Shown here one piece after another: positions 1 through 7,245 of a DNA stretch of 45,592 nucleotides. The notes below the pieces were generated by a model that was not told the origin of the DNA, made no database searches, and saw nothing but the letters and a program-made list of their open reading frames with translations. Numbering within the stretch: the first letter of the stretch is position 1; each line of letters opens with the position of its first letter. Source of the stretch: JADDRA01 sp051005375 (GTDB lineage Bacteria; Actinomycetota; Acidimicrobiia; Acidimicrobiales; CADCSY01); NCBI GenBank assembly GCA_051005375.1, contig JBPCJK010000151.1, positions 1-45,592 on the forward strand. The letters are read 5' to 3'. A program made the translations under genes and the position numbers.

Positions 1-80
1 TCGTCCGCTGTCGTCGACGGCGGAGAAGCCTCGGGCGATCTGGCGCCGTGCGGGTCAGTGGGAGATGAGATCTGAGATCT

Positions 81-290
81 TCACACACCCGACAGCCCAG
101 GTGGTGGACCTACCTGAATGGTTACGAATGACAATCCTGAAAGAACGGTAGTGCCCTCTGGAAATCCGTAGAAGTTACACAAGCTCTCAGCTGCTTGTTC
201 AGTTCCGTAGAGGACAACGACAAACAGGTACGCCATCGCTGCAGCCACCAGAGCACACACCAAGCTCCCAGTAATCGCCTTGAGGTTCAC
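81..290 (-). CDS. Small putative membrane protein
   Basis: This is a 69-residue reading frame if the GTG at 288-290 is used. An N-terminal hydrophobic helix (about residues 5-25, rich in Ala, Val and Leu) is followed by a polar stretch with one Cys and a mildly hydrophobic C-terminus. The open frame extends further upstream, but that part is Arg/Pro-rich and runs antisense over the leuS relic, so I leave it out. I see no clear ribosome binding site. Codon usage is lower in GC than most of the window and resembles the other small membrane or secreted genes here. I do not recognise a family and the gene could be spurious. Confidence 0.3.
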   Translation of the reverse strand: MNLKAITGSLVCALVAAAMAYLFVVVLYGTEQAAESLCNFYGFPEGTTVLSGLSFVTIQVGPPPGLSGV

Positions 291-301
291 GTCAGCGAAG
301 T

Positions 302-600
302 GTGATCGCCGGCCCTCTTGCTCCGCACATCGCCGAGGAGCCGGGGCACCTCGCCACACATCGTCGGGGGGCGGAGCGACTTGGCCACCGCCGACCCGTC
401 GCTGCTGGTCGACGCCGAAGTGGGCACTGCCGGTACAGGTGGCGGGAAAGGTGCGGGCCCACGTTCGGGTGCTGGTCGACGCCGACCGGGCCACCGTCGA
501 GGCGCCGGTGCTGGCGATGCCGGCGTGGAGGCCGCCCTGGCCGGCCGACCCGTGCGCCGAGTGGTCGGCGTCCCCGCCGGGATGGTCAACCCGTTGGTGC
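302..600 (+). pseudogene. leuS: Relic of the 3' end of leuS (leucyl-tRNA synthetase)
   Basis: Reading across three frames recovers the C-terminus of a leucyl-tRNA synthetase. First comes PLAPHIAEE (about 314-340), the end of the anticodon-binding domain. Next is DPSLLVDAEV (about 390-420), then LPVQVAGKVRAHVRV (about 428-472), then DAGVEAALAGRPVRRVV (about 516-570) and GMVNPLV at the end. LeuRS proteins normally finish with a VQVNGKVRA segment and a short VNxVV tail. The frame changes near 345-390, near 421 (one extra G) and near 515 (one base missing). Everything before the anticodon-binding domain is absent. The fragment is therefore 5'-truncated and frameshifted. The intact gene is presumably elsewhere in the genome. 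Confidence 0.65.
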
Positions 601-703
601 AGTCCCGGTTCCTGTCACACACCCGTCGTAGCCTCGTGATATGTGTTTGGTCTGCCAACGGTTCGACGATCGGCTGACGGCTGCTAGCTTGACTGACCTG
701 AGC

Positions 704-777
704 GGGGGCGTAGCTCAGCTGGTAGAGCGCCTGCATGGCATGCAGGAGGTCCGTGGGTTCGAGTCCCATCGCCTCCA
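704..777 (+). tRNA. tRNA-Ala (anticodon GGC)
   Basis: The cloverleaf folds fully. The acceptor stem is 704-710 with 770-776 and contains the G3:U70 pair, the main alanine identity element. The D-arm is 713-728. The anticodon stem is 730-734 with 742-746, around loop 735-741 with GGC at 737-739. The T-arm is 753-769 with the loop TTCGAGT, and A777 is the discriminator base. CCA is not encoded. The variable region is 6 nt, one more than usual for tRNA-Ala. A LAGLIDADG reading frame runs straight out of its 3' end. Confidence 0.96.
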
Positions 778-1276
778 CACTCTAAGTGATGTCACCGCCG
801 CGGATCGTGAGAGCGGCTTCTTCCTCGGTGGACTCGTCGCTGGAGAGGGCAGCTTCATCGTCACCCGCAAGCTTCCCGCCTTCGCCAACGGTGATCCTCG
901 CCTCCGCTTTGTGTTCCAAGTCACCATGGCGGATCGCGACCGGCGCCTCCTGGAGGACCTTCAAGCATTCCTGAAGTTCGGCTCGCTCTACGACCGGACA
1001 GCGCGCAATGGTCGCTGGCTCCCGACGGCGTCATTCACCATCAACTCGATCTCCGCTCATCGAGCGGCGACCATCCCATTCGCCGAGCGGTACTTGTTGC
1101 CCTGTGCCAAGCGAGACCAGTTCGAACTGTGGCGGGCTGCCCTCGATGCCTTCGACGCCGCCCATCCCAACCGCTACGGCAAGGGCCCTTCTCCCTGCTC
1201 GAAACCGGGATGCGGACTTCCCGTACGAGGGAGAGGCCTGTGCCGGTCTCACTACTACCGTGCTACCGGCTACTGA
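740..1276 (+). CDS. LAGLIDADG homing-endonuclease-like protein, first of a tandem pair
   Basis: The frame carries one LAGLIDADG motif, FFLGGLVAGEGSF at 818-856, whose Glu (845-847) is the expected metal-binding acid. A single LAGLIDADG-type alpha/beta body follows, and then a putative zinc module with C-x4-C and GLC-x2-HYY (about 1197-1260). No ATG, GTG or TTG lies in frame between the tRNA end and the motif. The nearest is the ATG at 740-742 inside the anticodon arm of the tRNA, used here only to bound the frame. The next upstream candidate is an ATG at 641, before the tRNA. True translation may use a non-standard start or an unusual transcript. The 3' end overlaps the next gene by 17 nt. 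The endonuclease fold is well supported; the target and activity are inferred. Confidence 0.7.
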   Translation: MQEVRGFESHRLHTLSDVTAADRESGFFLGGLVAGEGSFIVTRKLPAFANGDPRLRFVFQVTMADRDRRLLEDLQAFLKFGSLYDRTARNGRWLPTASFTINSISAHRAATIPFAERYLLPCAKRDQFELWRAALDAFDAAHPNRYGKGPSPCSKPGCGLPVRGRGLCRSHYYRATGY

Positions 1277-1703
1277 CATTGCCTCCTTCGTCGCCGGCTT
1301 CGTAGCCGCGGAGGGCTGCTTCATCGTTTCCGGAGAGCCGCTGTCGTTCACCTTCGCGGTCGCCCTCGGAGCGGCTGACGCGGGGACGTGCGAGTTGCTG
1401 GCGGAGTTCCTCGGCGTGGGCCACGTCACCCAGGCGCCTCGACGCCACGCCCACTACGACGACGAAGTTACCTTCGCCGTGCGCTCACTCTCCGACCTCG
1501 TCGAGGTAGTGGTGCCGTTCATGGACGAGCACCTGGTGTCGTCGTACAAGCGGCGGCAGTACGAGGTGTGGCGGGGCCGCCTACTCGACTACTGGGAGCA
1601 CCATGCCAAGCGAGTGCGCCCCTGTTCGGTGGACGGTTGCGCCCTGCCCCGAAGGGCGAGAGGGCTGTGCCGGCATCACTACTACGCCGCGTACCACCGC
1701 TGA
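1260..1703 (+). CDS. LAGLIDADG homing-endonuclease-like protein, second of a tandem pair
   Basis: This 147-residue protein starts at GTG 1260, inside the end of the preceding frame, which suggests translational coupling. The motif SFVAGFVAAEGCF covers residues 9-21, with Glu18 as the expected catalytic acid. It ends, like its neighbour, with C-x4-C and GLC-x2-HYY, so the two are diverged paralogues of one architecture. Single-motif LAGLIDADG enzymes normally act as dimers. Two adjacent, non-identical monomers would naturally form a heterodimer, as in the two halves of a double-motif enzyme. Nuclease activity could have been lost, leaving a DNA-binding role. The gene follows tRNA-Ala and precedes the convergent imuB. 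Confidence 0.75.
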   Translation: MLPATDIASFVAGFVAAEGCFIVSGEPLSFTFAVALGAADAGTCELLAEFLGVGHVTQAPRRHAHYDDEVTFAVRSLSDLVEVVVPFMDEHLVSSYKRRQYEVWRGRLLDYWEHHAKRVRPCSVDGCALPRRARGLCRHHYYAAYHR

Positions 1704-1802
1704 CGTCGGAGCCACCGTGCGTGGGTTTCACCGGTCAAGATGGTGGTGACGGCCATGTCGGCCGGTGTTGACCAGGTCGGCGCCGTTGATGGCGGCACGG
1801 GC

Positions 1803-1834
1803 GGAAAGCCATCCCTCGAGAGGGACGGCTTTCC
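1803..1834. terminator. Long perfect hairpin between convergent genes
   Basis: An inverted repeat pairs GGAAAGCC (1803-1810) with GGCTTTCC (1827-1834), and TCCCTC with GAGGGA inside it, leaving one A/C mismatch. It lies between the second LAGLIDADG gene and the end of imuB, where a bidirectional transcription stop would be expected. No U-tract follows on either strand, so factor-independent termination is uncertain. The remaining sequence of this 211-bp gap shows only a small second hairpin near 1852-1866. Confidence 0.5.
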
Positions 1835-1914
1835 ACGCCATGTCCGAAAACCGCTGCCAGGGGCAGCGAAGAGCTGGGCGGTCGCCGGTTACACCACCCG
1901 GAGGGTCCGCCAGA

Positions 1915-3651
1915 TCAGTCGTAGGTGGCCTCCACCGTCCAGCGCCGGTCCTGGAGGACCAAGAGGTAGGCATCACCAGTGGTGGTGACTACTTGGATCC
2001 GGGCTTGGCGGCACCGGGCGGCTTCGTCCCACCACCGCTCGTCGGTGGGCCAGGGGCCGCACCAGGCGGCAACCTCCACCCAGGGCCCCCCGACCAACGA
2101 CACCCAAGCAGGAGCAGCGGTGACCAGGCCCCGACCGCTCACCTGCACGGGCCGGCCGGCGGTGTCCACCACCTCGGCGGGCACGGTCCCCTGGTGGACC
2201 ACCACCGGCGAGGGCGCCGGCACGCGCCCCGGCCAGGGGGCGTCGAGACCGTCTCCCTGCCCAACGGCGTGGCTGGCTCCTGGCCCGACGGACCGGCTGC
2301 TGTCGGCCCGACGACCCTCGGCCGGCTGCTCCTCGGACCGTCTGGCAGATCCCCGAACGTCGGCATGGGCAGCCACCAGCGTCACCCTCGTTCCTGGCCC
2401 CCGCCCGCCCCGGGGCCGGGGGACGACCACGGCCTCGGGGCCGAGCAGACCCTGGAGCCGGGCCACTCCCCGGGCCGCCCGCTCGTCGGCGGCGGTGGCC
2501 CCACCCCAAAAGCCCAGCTGGCTACCGCGGTCGGCCGCCACCTCCTCGGGGACCAGGCGCAGGACCGAGATCCCGCCGGAGGGGCGCACGGCGGCGGTGC
2601 CGTTGCACCACCCGTCCAGCTGCCAGCGGGTCCGCTCCACCAGGGCGGACGCCAGGGCCAGGCCCTCGGTCCGCCACCGCCGGGACAAGGTCTCGCCGTG
2701 CTCGGTCTCGGCCTCGATGCGCACCCGGGCGCAGGCCAACCCCCGCACGGCCAGGCGCTCGGCCAGCTCACCGGCCAGGGCCCGGGCCACGAAGGCGGCG
2801 GCCTCGACCTGTGCAGCCGGAGGGTCGAGCTCGGCGGCCACCGTGAGATCGGGAGGAGAGACCCGAGGCCGAGGCGGACGGTCGTCAAGGCCCCGGCACA
2901 GCCGGGCCACGGTGGCCCCGGCGGGGCCGAAACGCCCGACGAGGCTGGCGACGGGAACGCCGGCCGCCGCACCCAGGGTGCGAAGGCCCAGCCTCGGCAA
3001 CAGCTCGGCAAGCTCAGCCACCGCCTCGGTTGGCCCGAAGCCCATCGCCGCAGCGTGGTGGAGGGAGGCCACGGGCATCGGAGCCAACCAGGCGGCGCTG
3101 GCGCCGGGCTCGACCACCAGGCCCCCCAGGTCCTTGCGAGCAGCCAACAGGGCGGCGAAGAGGCCGTCGGCCATCCCCACCCGACACCGGTCCCGGCCAT
3201 CGGGGCCTCGGCCCTTGCCTGGGCGCTGGCTCACGCTGTCGAGGGCCTCCTCGACCTGGGCGGCGACCCGGGCGGCGAGGACGTGATCACCACCGAAGTA
3301 GCGCGACGGCCCCCGGGTGGGCAGGGCCAGGGTGCCGGGGCGCAGCACCTCCAGGCGGGGGGCGATCGCCTCTACGGCGGTGGCCACCACCTCGAAGGCC
3401 CGAGCCTCGCCGTCGGCATCGGCAGCGACCACCCGCACCCCCGGGCAGCACGCCTCGGCCTCCCTCCTGCGCATACCCACGTGCAGTCCCCGAGCCCGAG
3501 CCGCCGCCGAGCACGCCACCACCCGCCCGCCGGCTCCGCCCACAACCGCCACCGGTTCGTCGGCCACGATGCCAGCGGTGATGGCGGCGGCCACCACCGG
3601 CCAGTCGGGGTACCACGCAACCAGGGCCCGCACCGGCTTCGAGTCCGTCAC
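1915..3651 (-). CDS. imuB: ImuB, catalytically inactive Y-family polymerase homologue
   Basis: This 578-residue protein is the adaptor of the ImuA-ImuB-DnaE2 mutasome, which carries out error-prone translesion synthesis after DNA damage. The Y-family layout is visible. A palm/fingers region opens with ALVAWYPDWPVVAAA and contains VACSAAARARGLHVGM. A thumb with helix-hairpin-helix residues (LGLRTLGAAAGVPVASL) follows, then a little-finger region and a long C-terminal tail. The N-terminal metal-binding acids of active DinB enzymes are absent, as is usual for ImuB. Its start overlaps the imuA stop by 4 bp. No dnaE2 is present in the window. Confidence 0.88.
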   Translation of the reverse strand: MTDSKPVRALVAWYPDWPVVAAAITAGIVADEPVAVVGGAGGRVVACSAAARARGLHVGMRRREAEACCPGVRVVAADADGEARAFEVVATAVEAIAPRLEVLRPGTLALPTRGPSRYFGGDHVLAARVAAQVEEALDSVSQRPGKGRGPDGRDRCRVGMADGLFAALLAARKDLGGLVVEPGASAAWLAPMPVASLHHAAAMGFGPTEAVAELAELLPRLGLRTLGAAAGVPVASLVGRFGPAGATVARLCRGLDDRPPRPRVSPPDLTVAAELDPPAAQVEAAAFVARALAGELAERLAVRGLACARVRIEAETEHGETLSRRWRTEGLALASALVERTRWQLDGWCNGTAAVRPSGGISVLRLVPEEVAADRGSQLGFWGGATAADERAARGVARLQGLLGPEAVVVPRPRGGRGPGTRVTLVAAHADVRGSARRSEEQPAEGRRADSSRSVGPGASHAVGQGDGLDAPWPGRVPAPSPVVVHQGTVPAEVVDTAGRPVQVSGRGLVTAAPAWVSLVGGPWVEVAAWCGPWPTDERWWDEAARCRQARIQVVTTTGDAYLLVLQDRRWTVEATYD

Positions 3652-4529
3652 CCCACTTGCCCTCGTTCTTTGTCAGATGAACCGTCCTGGGCACTGCTGA
3701 GCCGACAAAGGACAGACTGGGGCGCGGGCACGTCTGCCCCCGGAGCCAGCCGCCCGTCAGAGCCGGGGAGCCACAGCGGGATGCGCCGCTCCCGAGCCGA
3801 CGCCCCCCGCCCTTCGGCCACCACCTCCACCTGTCGGGCCTCCAGGTGACCGGGGCCGCCGAGAGGGCCGATCCAGGCCGAAGAGGCGGTCCGGAGGCGG
3901 ATGTCGGCGGCTTGGGGCCAGCCTCGACCAGCGGGAACGGCCGCCCCCGCCCCGAGCGCGTGCGGGGCCACGGGCACCAGCACCGAACCGCGCTCTCGAG
4001 CCCGAGCGACCAGGCGGCGGGCCTCGCCGAGCGCCACCCGCCGGGGCAGGCCCACCCAGACGAGGTCGACGGCATCGAGCAGGGCGGCCACCACCGTGGC
4101 CCACGCCCCCGACGGTGGATCGGGCACCACCACCACCCGCTCCAGGACCACGCCCAGCTCGGCGGCGGCCAGCAACCCGAGCGACGGCAGGTTCACGGCG
4201 GCCCCCCACGATCCCGCTGCCGAGGCTGCCGCCCCCAGCGCCAGGGCCAGTGAGGTGGCTCCCGGCGCTCCTTGCACCATGACCGTCGACCCCCGCCGCA
4301 GCCCCCCCTCGGGGAAGAGCGGCTCGAGGGGCGCCAGCACGGGCAAGAGCTGCTCGGCGGCGCCGGCGACGGGACGGACCCACTCCCCCACCTGCCGCAG
4401 GGCATCCGCATCGACGGTTCGGGCCAGGGCCACGCCCGCACTGTAGCGAACGTGCGTTTGACCATGTAACCGAAGCGGGGAGCCTGGCTGGTCCAGTCGC
4501 TGGACATATGCCGGTACGTTCACGTTCAC
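3648..4529 (-). CDS. imuA: ImuA, RecA-like SOS mutagenesis protein
   Basis: ImuA is a RecA-fold protein of 261-293 residues. A degenerate P-loop region (GSTVMVQGAPGATSLAL) follows LFPEGGLRRG, and a hydrophobic strand VDLVWVGLPRRVALGEARRL lies midway. It works with ImuB to direct DnaE2 to lesions. The longest frame starts at GTG 4529, overlapping the hepT stop by 4 bp (GTGA). A LexA-like box at 4446-4461 lies inside that frame, so an SOS-induced transcript would more likely use the GTG at 4433. A duplicated fragment near 6.2-6.46 kb keeps homology to just past that GTG, which fits the shorter start. Both starts could be used. Confidence 0.82.
   Translation of the reverse strand: MNVNVPAYVQRLDQPGSPLRLHGQTHVRYSAGVALARTVDADALRQVGEWVRPVAGAAEQLLPVLAPLEPLFPEGGLRRGSTVMVQGAPGATSLALALGAAASAAGSWGAAVNLPSLGLLAAAELGVVLERVVVVPDPPSGAWATVVAALLDAVDLVWVGLPRRVALGEARRLVARARERGSVLVPVAPHALGAGAAVPAGRGWPQAADIRLRTASSAWIGPLGGPGHLEARQVEVVAEGRGASARERRIPLWLPGSDGRLAPGADVPAPQSVLCRLSSAQDGSSDKERGQVG
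4446..4461 (-). promoter_or_regulatory. LexA (SOS) box candidate of imuA
   Basis: The + strand reads GCGAACGTGCGTTTGA. The mycobacterial/actinobacterial LexA consensus is TCGAAC-N4-GTTCGA, so only the first base and one base of the right half differ. It ends 13 bp upstream of the internal GTG (4433) of imuA. This position suits a LexA operator over the core promoter of imuA-imuB. Confidence 0.6.
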
Positions 4530-4948
4530 TCCTGCCGCCGGAGGCGCACGTCGACAGATCGGGCGAAGTCCCGGAGATCACTGAGGTGCTCGAGGTGCTC
4601 CCATACCAGCGACGGATCGACCTCCAGGTAGCCGTGTACGAGAACGTTGCGCAGCCCGGTCGCTCTCCGTAGCTGGTTCGCCAGCTCGCTGGTCAACCAC
4701 CCCTGATCGGCGAGCAGCGAGAAGGTGCTGCCGTAGGTCTCTGGTGTCGCCGCTGAGTCCTCAGCCACCACGTGCAGGGCGACGTCGATGGCCGACTGGA
4801 TGGCAAGCTGAAGGTGCCGCTCGGCCTGGGCCTGGCGCCCGATGTCGGCCAGGAAGGGCTCCCGCCCCTCTGCTCGGAGGGCCTCCAAAATACTTACCCG
4901 CCGATCGATCTCCCGGAGGCGACGCCGGACGGTCTCAGCCTCGACCAA
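4526..4948 (-). CDS. hepT: HepT-like HEPN-domain toxin (putative RNase)
   Basis: This 140-residue, mostly helical protein of the HepT/DUF86 group carries RNVLVHGY, which matches the Rx4HxY signature of HEPN ribonucleases. In characterised pairs the final Tyr is AMPylated by the partner MntA. I chose TTG at 4946-4948 because a strong Shine-Dalgarno (GGAGGAGG) sits just upstream and the length suits the family. The start overlaps the mntA end by 14 nt. The stop overlaps the imuA GTG by 4 bp, so the toxin is coupled on both sides. Upstream in-frame codons are shadows of mntA. The family call is strong; activity in this host is inferred. Confidence 0.87.
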   Translation of the reverse strand: MVEAETVRRRLREIDRRVSILEALRAEGREPFLADIGRQAQAERHLQLAIQSAIDVALHVVAEDSAATPETYGSTFSLLADQGWLTSELANQLRRATGLRNVLVHGYLEVDPSLVWEHLEHLSDLRDFARSVDVRLRRQE

Positions 4949-5402
4949 AGCGGTCCTCCTCCAAACGGTGGCGCAGACCCTGCTCCAGGGTCCGTCGGAG
5001 CGGGGCCATGTCCAGGTAGCGATCGACCGTCTCCACCCAGTGGCGCACCCGTGCACCTTCGTCGTTGACGACGATGGGCCGGCCGTCGCTGATCACCCTG
5101 TAGGCCAGCGCCACCGGTGCGTTGTTGAGGACGACGACATCGGCCCGCTCTGATCCCACCACGTCGGCGACCGCGTCGATCAGATCCAGGTCACGGGCGG
5201 GAGGCCAGTCAGGGGCCAAGAGGACGGCGACATCGACGTCCGAACGGCTGCCGGCCGTGCCACGAGCCTGGGACCCGAAGAGGTAGGCCACCAACACGTC
5301 AGGCTCGGAGCCCAGGCGAGTGGCCAACGCCTCGCCCAGCACCTCCCACCCCCGATCAGCCTCAGCCCACCTGGACCCAGCCGAACCGGGCTCCGTGGCC
5401 AT
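4935..5402 (-). CDS. mntA: MntA-like nucleotidyltransferase antitoxin
   Basis: This 155-residue minimal nucleotidyltransferase has YLFGSQARG followed by SRSDVDVAVLL, the GSxxRG and DxD metal-binding motifs of the MNT family. In known systems the enzyme AMPylates the HEPN toxin encoded next to it and neutralises it. I chose ATG 5402 (MATEPGSAGS) as the start. The open frame runs further upstream, but that part lies over the divergent membrane gene starting at 5464. The gene is first in the run mntA-hepT-imuA-imuB. Confidence 0.87.
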   Translation of the reverse strand: MATEPGSAGSRWAEADRGWEVLGEALATRLGSEPDVLVAYLFGSQARGTAGSRSDVDVAVLLAPDWPPARDLDLIDAVADVVGSERADVVVLNNAPVALAYRVISDGRPIVVNDEGARVRHWVETVDRYLDMAPLRRTLEQGLRHRLEEDRFGRG

Positions 5403-5463
5403 GACGTGATGGTAGGCGTACGCCAGCTGCTCTCGGCCGCCAGGATCCGAGGCACCATGGAGC

Positions 5464-6180
5464 ATGGCCGGCAGCAGGAGGGAGGGCAGGGCCCTCACCC
5501 TCACGGGAGCAACGCTGGGCCTGGTCGCCGCCGCCGGGTTCGCCCTGATCCTCGTGGTGGGCGCCGAGCCCCCGGAACGCAGCCTGGCCAGCCTAGCCTT
5601 CCCCCTGGTGTGGGCCATGCCGGCGCTGCTGGCCCTGCTGTCGCTTCGCTCCCGACCGGTGCTGCTGGTCCCCGCCACCGTGGTCAGCGTCCCTCTGGCG
5701 CTCACCGCCTTCTCCGGCGTCACCCTGGTGCTGCTCGTCCCCGCTGTCTTCTACGCGCTGGCCTACCGCCGCCGTCGACCGAGCCCGACGACGCCGGCGC
5801 GCACGGCCCTGGCCGTCATGGCGCCGGTGCTGGCCACCGCCGGTGCCGTCGTCGTCCTCCTCGCCCATCCCGACCCGTTGTGTTGGAGCTATGTGGAGGA
5901 CCGCGGGGGCGACCGCACCTACACCACGGCGGACAGCAATGACTGTGGCCAGGAGATGGGAGGCGGACGGATCCCGACCACGCAGGACGTCGCGGTGCCG
6001 CCGGCCAACCCTGATCTCGTCATCGGGCCCGGGACGCAAGTCGTTGCCTCCGGGGGCGGCAGCACCAGCGACACGGTCACGCCGGCGGAGGCAGCGGGCG
6101 CGGCCGGCCTCCTCGCCGCCGGTCTGGCGGTGGCCTGGACGGCCGGTGCCAGGCGCCAGCCCCACGACACGCCTGGGTAG
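5464..6180 (+). CDS. Multi-pass membrane protein of unknown function
   Basis: This 238-residue protein has about five hydrophobic segments: roughly residues 12-32, 42-58, 63-98 (probably two passes), 113-133 and 208-225. An extracytoplasmic loop between the last two holds LCWSYVEDRGGD and a pair of Cys, and is Gly/Thr-rich. I do not recognise a family. It is divergent from mntA with 61 bp between starts. The last 190 bp, including the stop and the 9 bp after it, recur at 7691-7880. That copy is a 5'-truncated remnant just before the Uma2 gene, so the two genes were probably once adjacent. Confidence 0.75.
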   Translation: MAGSRREGRALTLTGATLGLVAAAGFALILVVGAEPPERSLASLAFPLVWAMPALLALLSLRSRPVLLVPATVVSVPLALTAFSGVTLVLLVPAVFYALAYRRRRPSPTTPARTALAVMAPVLATAGAVVVLLAHPDPLCWSYVEDRGGDRTYTTADSNDCGQEMGGGRIPTTQDVAVPPANPDLVIGPGTQVVASGGGSTSDTVTPAEAAGAAGLLAAGLAVAWTAGARRQPHDTPG

Positions 6181-6189
6181 CCTCGTCCC
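6000..6189 (+). repeat. 190-bp direct repeat, copy A (3' end of membrane protein gene)
   Basis: This segment matches 7691-7880 without gaps and with only scattered substitutions. It covers the last 60 codons of the membrane protein, its stop and the next 9 bases. The two copies bracket an imuA fragment and a lower-GC cassette of about 1.2 kb. Confidence 0.9.
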
Positions 6190-6192
6190 CGG

Positions 6193-6474
6193 GCGATGGC
6201 AGGCGCACGGCGGCCACCCCACGATCCCGCCGCCGAGGCTGCCGCCCCCAGCGCCAGGGCCAGCGAGGTAGCGCCCGGCGCTCCCTCCACCATGACCGTC
6301 GACCCCCGCCGCATCCCTCCCTCAGGAAAGAGCGGCTCGAGGGGCGCCAGTACAGCCAAGAGTTGCTCGTCGGTGCCGGCGACGGGACGGACCACTCCCC
6401 CACCTGGCGCAGGGCATCCGAATCGGCGGTCCGAGCCAGGGCCACGCCGCTACGGTAGCGAGCGACTGTTCCGA
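6193..6474 (-). pseudogene. imuA: Duplicated, frameshifted fragment of the imuA 5' end and operator region
   Basis: The fragment aligns with 4181-4450 of imuA at a constant offset of 2012 bp. Translating in pieces gives ALARTADSDALRQVGEW and then RPVAGTDEQLLAVLAPLEPL and GATSLALALGAAASAAGSWG, all close to ImuA. One base is gained near 6215 and one lost near 6390, so no single frame survives. Homology stops just past the LexA-like box; here the corresponding sequence is GCGAGCGACTGTTCCGA at 6458-6474, still partly box-like. Several substitutions show that it is not a very recent copy. Only the first third of the gene is present. Confidence 0.8.
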
Positions 6475-6529
6475 GCGGCCGCTGCCGGGCCCCTTGGCCC
6501 AAGGAACGTCAGGGGAGCCACATTACTGC

Positions 6530-6558
6530 TTGACCACCGTCAGATCCCATACTATTCT
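6530..6558 (+). promoter_or_regulatory. Possible sigma-70-type promoter in lower-GC cassette
   Basis: TTGACC (6530-6535) and TATTCT (6553-6558) are separated by 17 bp, in a visibly AT-richer stretch. The next gene starts at 6743, so the leader would be about 180 nt. The -10 match is only 4 of 6. The rest of 6475-6742 shows no gene or other structure that I can support. Confidence 0.3.
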
Positions 6559-6742
6559 AGCAGAGACTGTTTCCAAAAACAGCCGTTACTGGAAAGACAT
6601 CAGATGCAGTGTCTTTCTCCGCAAAGATACGCCTGACGAACAGCGGTACCGAACATCCGCTGGATCGACGCCCTAACTATCTCACTAGTCCTCGTGCAGT
6701 TGGGCAAACACACAGAACTCGACCACACTTAGAGGAGGGAAT

Positions 6743-7120
6743 ATGTTCTTCCGCCGATTCATACTTGCGGTTTCACTAATCTCACTCTTCATCTTTGCAC
6801 CAGCAACTCCAGCGTCCGCCACTACAGACGATGCTAGCGGTTGCAACCTCAAAACCTGTATCTACGTCGCATCTGGTGGTGGCTCTGGCCCAGATATAGT
6901 CGAGATTCAGGTATCAACCAAGAGTTCCGTACCGTATCAATGCGCGATCGCTTCTCTTTACATAAATGGTAATCTAGTCGTGACGGACTCCGCCGGTTGC
7001 GCGCAGGGATTCGTCCATTACTTCTCTAGCCCATGGGTCCCGCACACTTACAACAGAGGGGACCGGATCTGCGTCAAGGGTAGTTGGGGTAACGGTAAGC
7101 CTTGCGAAACCGTCGGATAG
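6743..7120 (+). CDS. Small secreted protein, unknown family
   Basis: This 125-residue protein has a clear Sec signal: FFRR, a hydrophobic core (about residues 7-21) and an APATPASA cleavage region near residue 26. The mature part is Gly/Ser/Tyr-rich with six Cys and looks beta-rich. A strong Shine-Dalgarno (AGAGGAGG) precedes the ATG. Base composition is much lower in GC than the flanks, and the codon choice is mixed, which suggests transfer. Its size, signal peptide and Cys/aromatic content resemble the secreted gene at 44909-45418. I do not recognise a family. Confidence 0.7.
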   Translation: MFFRRFILAVSLISLFIFAPATPASATTDDASGCNLKTCIYVASGGGSGPDIVEIQVSTKSSVPYQCAIASLYINGNLVVTDSAGCAQGFVHYFSSPWVPHTYNRGDRICVKGSWGNGKPCETVG

Positions 7121-7160
7121 GCAGTCGTCGACCGAGCGAACTGGTTTCGGTAGGGCCCGT

Positions 7161-7191
7161 CCTTGCGCTCGACGTAGCGTTGAGCGCAAGG
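7161..7191 (+). terminator. Hairpin after the small secreted protein gene
   Basis: CCTTGCGCTC (7161-7170) pairs perfectly with GAGCGCAAGG (7182-7191) around an 11-nt loop. It lies 41 bp after the stop of the secreted protein gene, with only a weak A/T tail. It is a plausible terminator, and it argues against extending the next reading frame upstream through it. Confidence 0.45.
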
Positions 7192-7245
7192 AAGACTTGG
7201 GCCGTCCGAGTTACAAATGTTGCTGGACTTGTTGGAAAACGTGGT

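Noticed and set aside
641..1276. Start of the first LAGLIDADG gene at ATG 641, giving a 211-residue protein
   Set aside because: Its first part is a translation of the tRNA-Ala sequence (GGVAQLVERLHGMQ...), so it cannot be an evolved N-terminus. The nearer in-frame ATG at 740 has the same problem and is used only to bound the frame.
1765..3849. 694-residue plus-strand open frame
   Set aside because: It is antisense to imuB, Pro/Gly/His-rich, and contains no domain; it is a high-GC shadow.
7102..7245. Upstream extension of the hypothetical gene at 7246
   Set aside because: It overlaps the previous gene's end and a strong hairpin at 7161-7191, which looks like a terminator.
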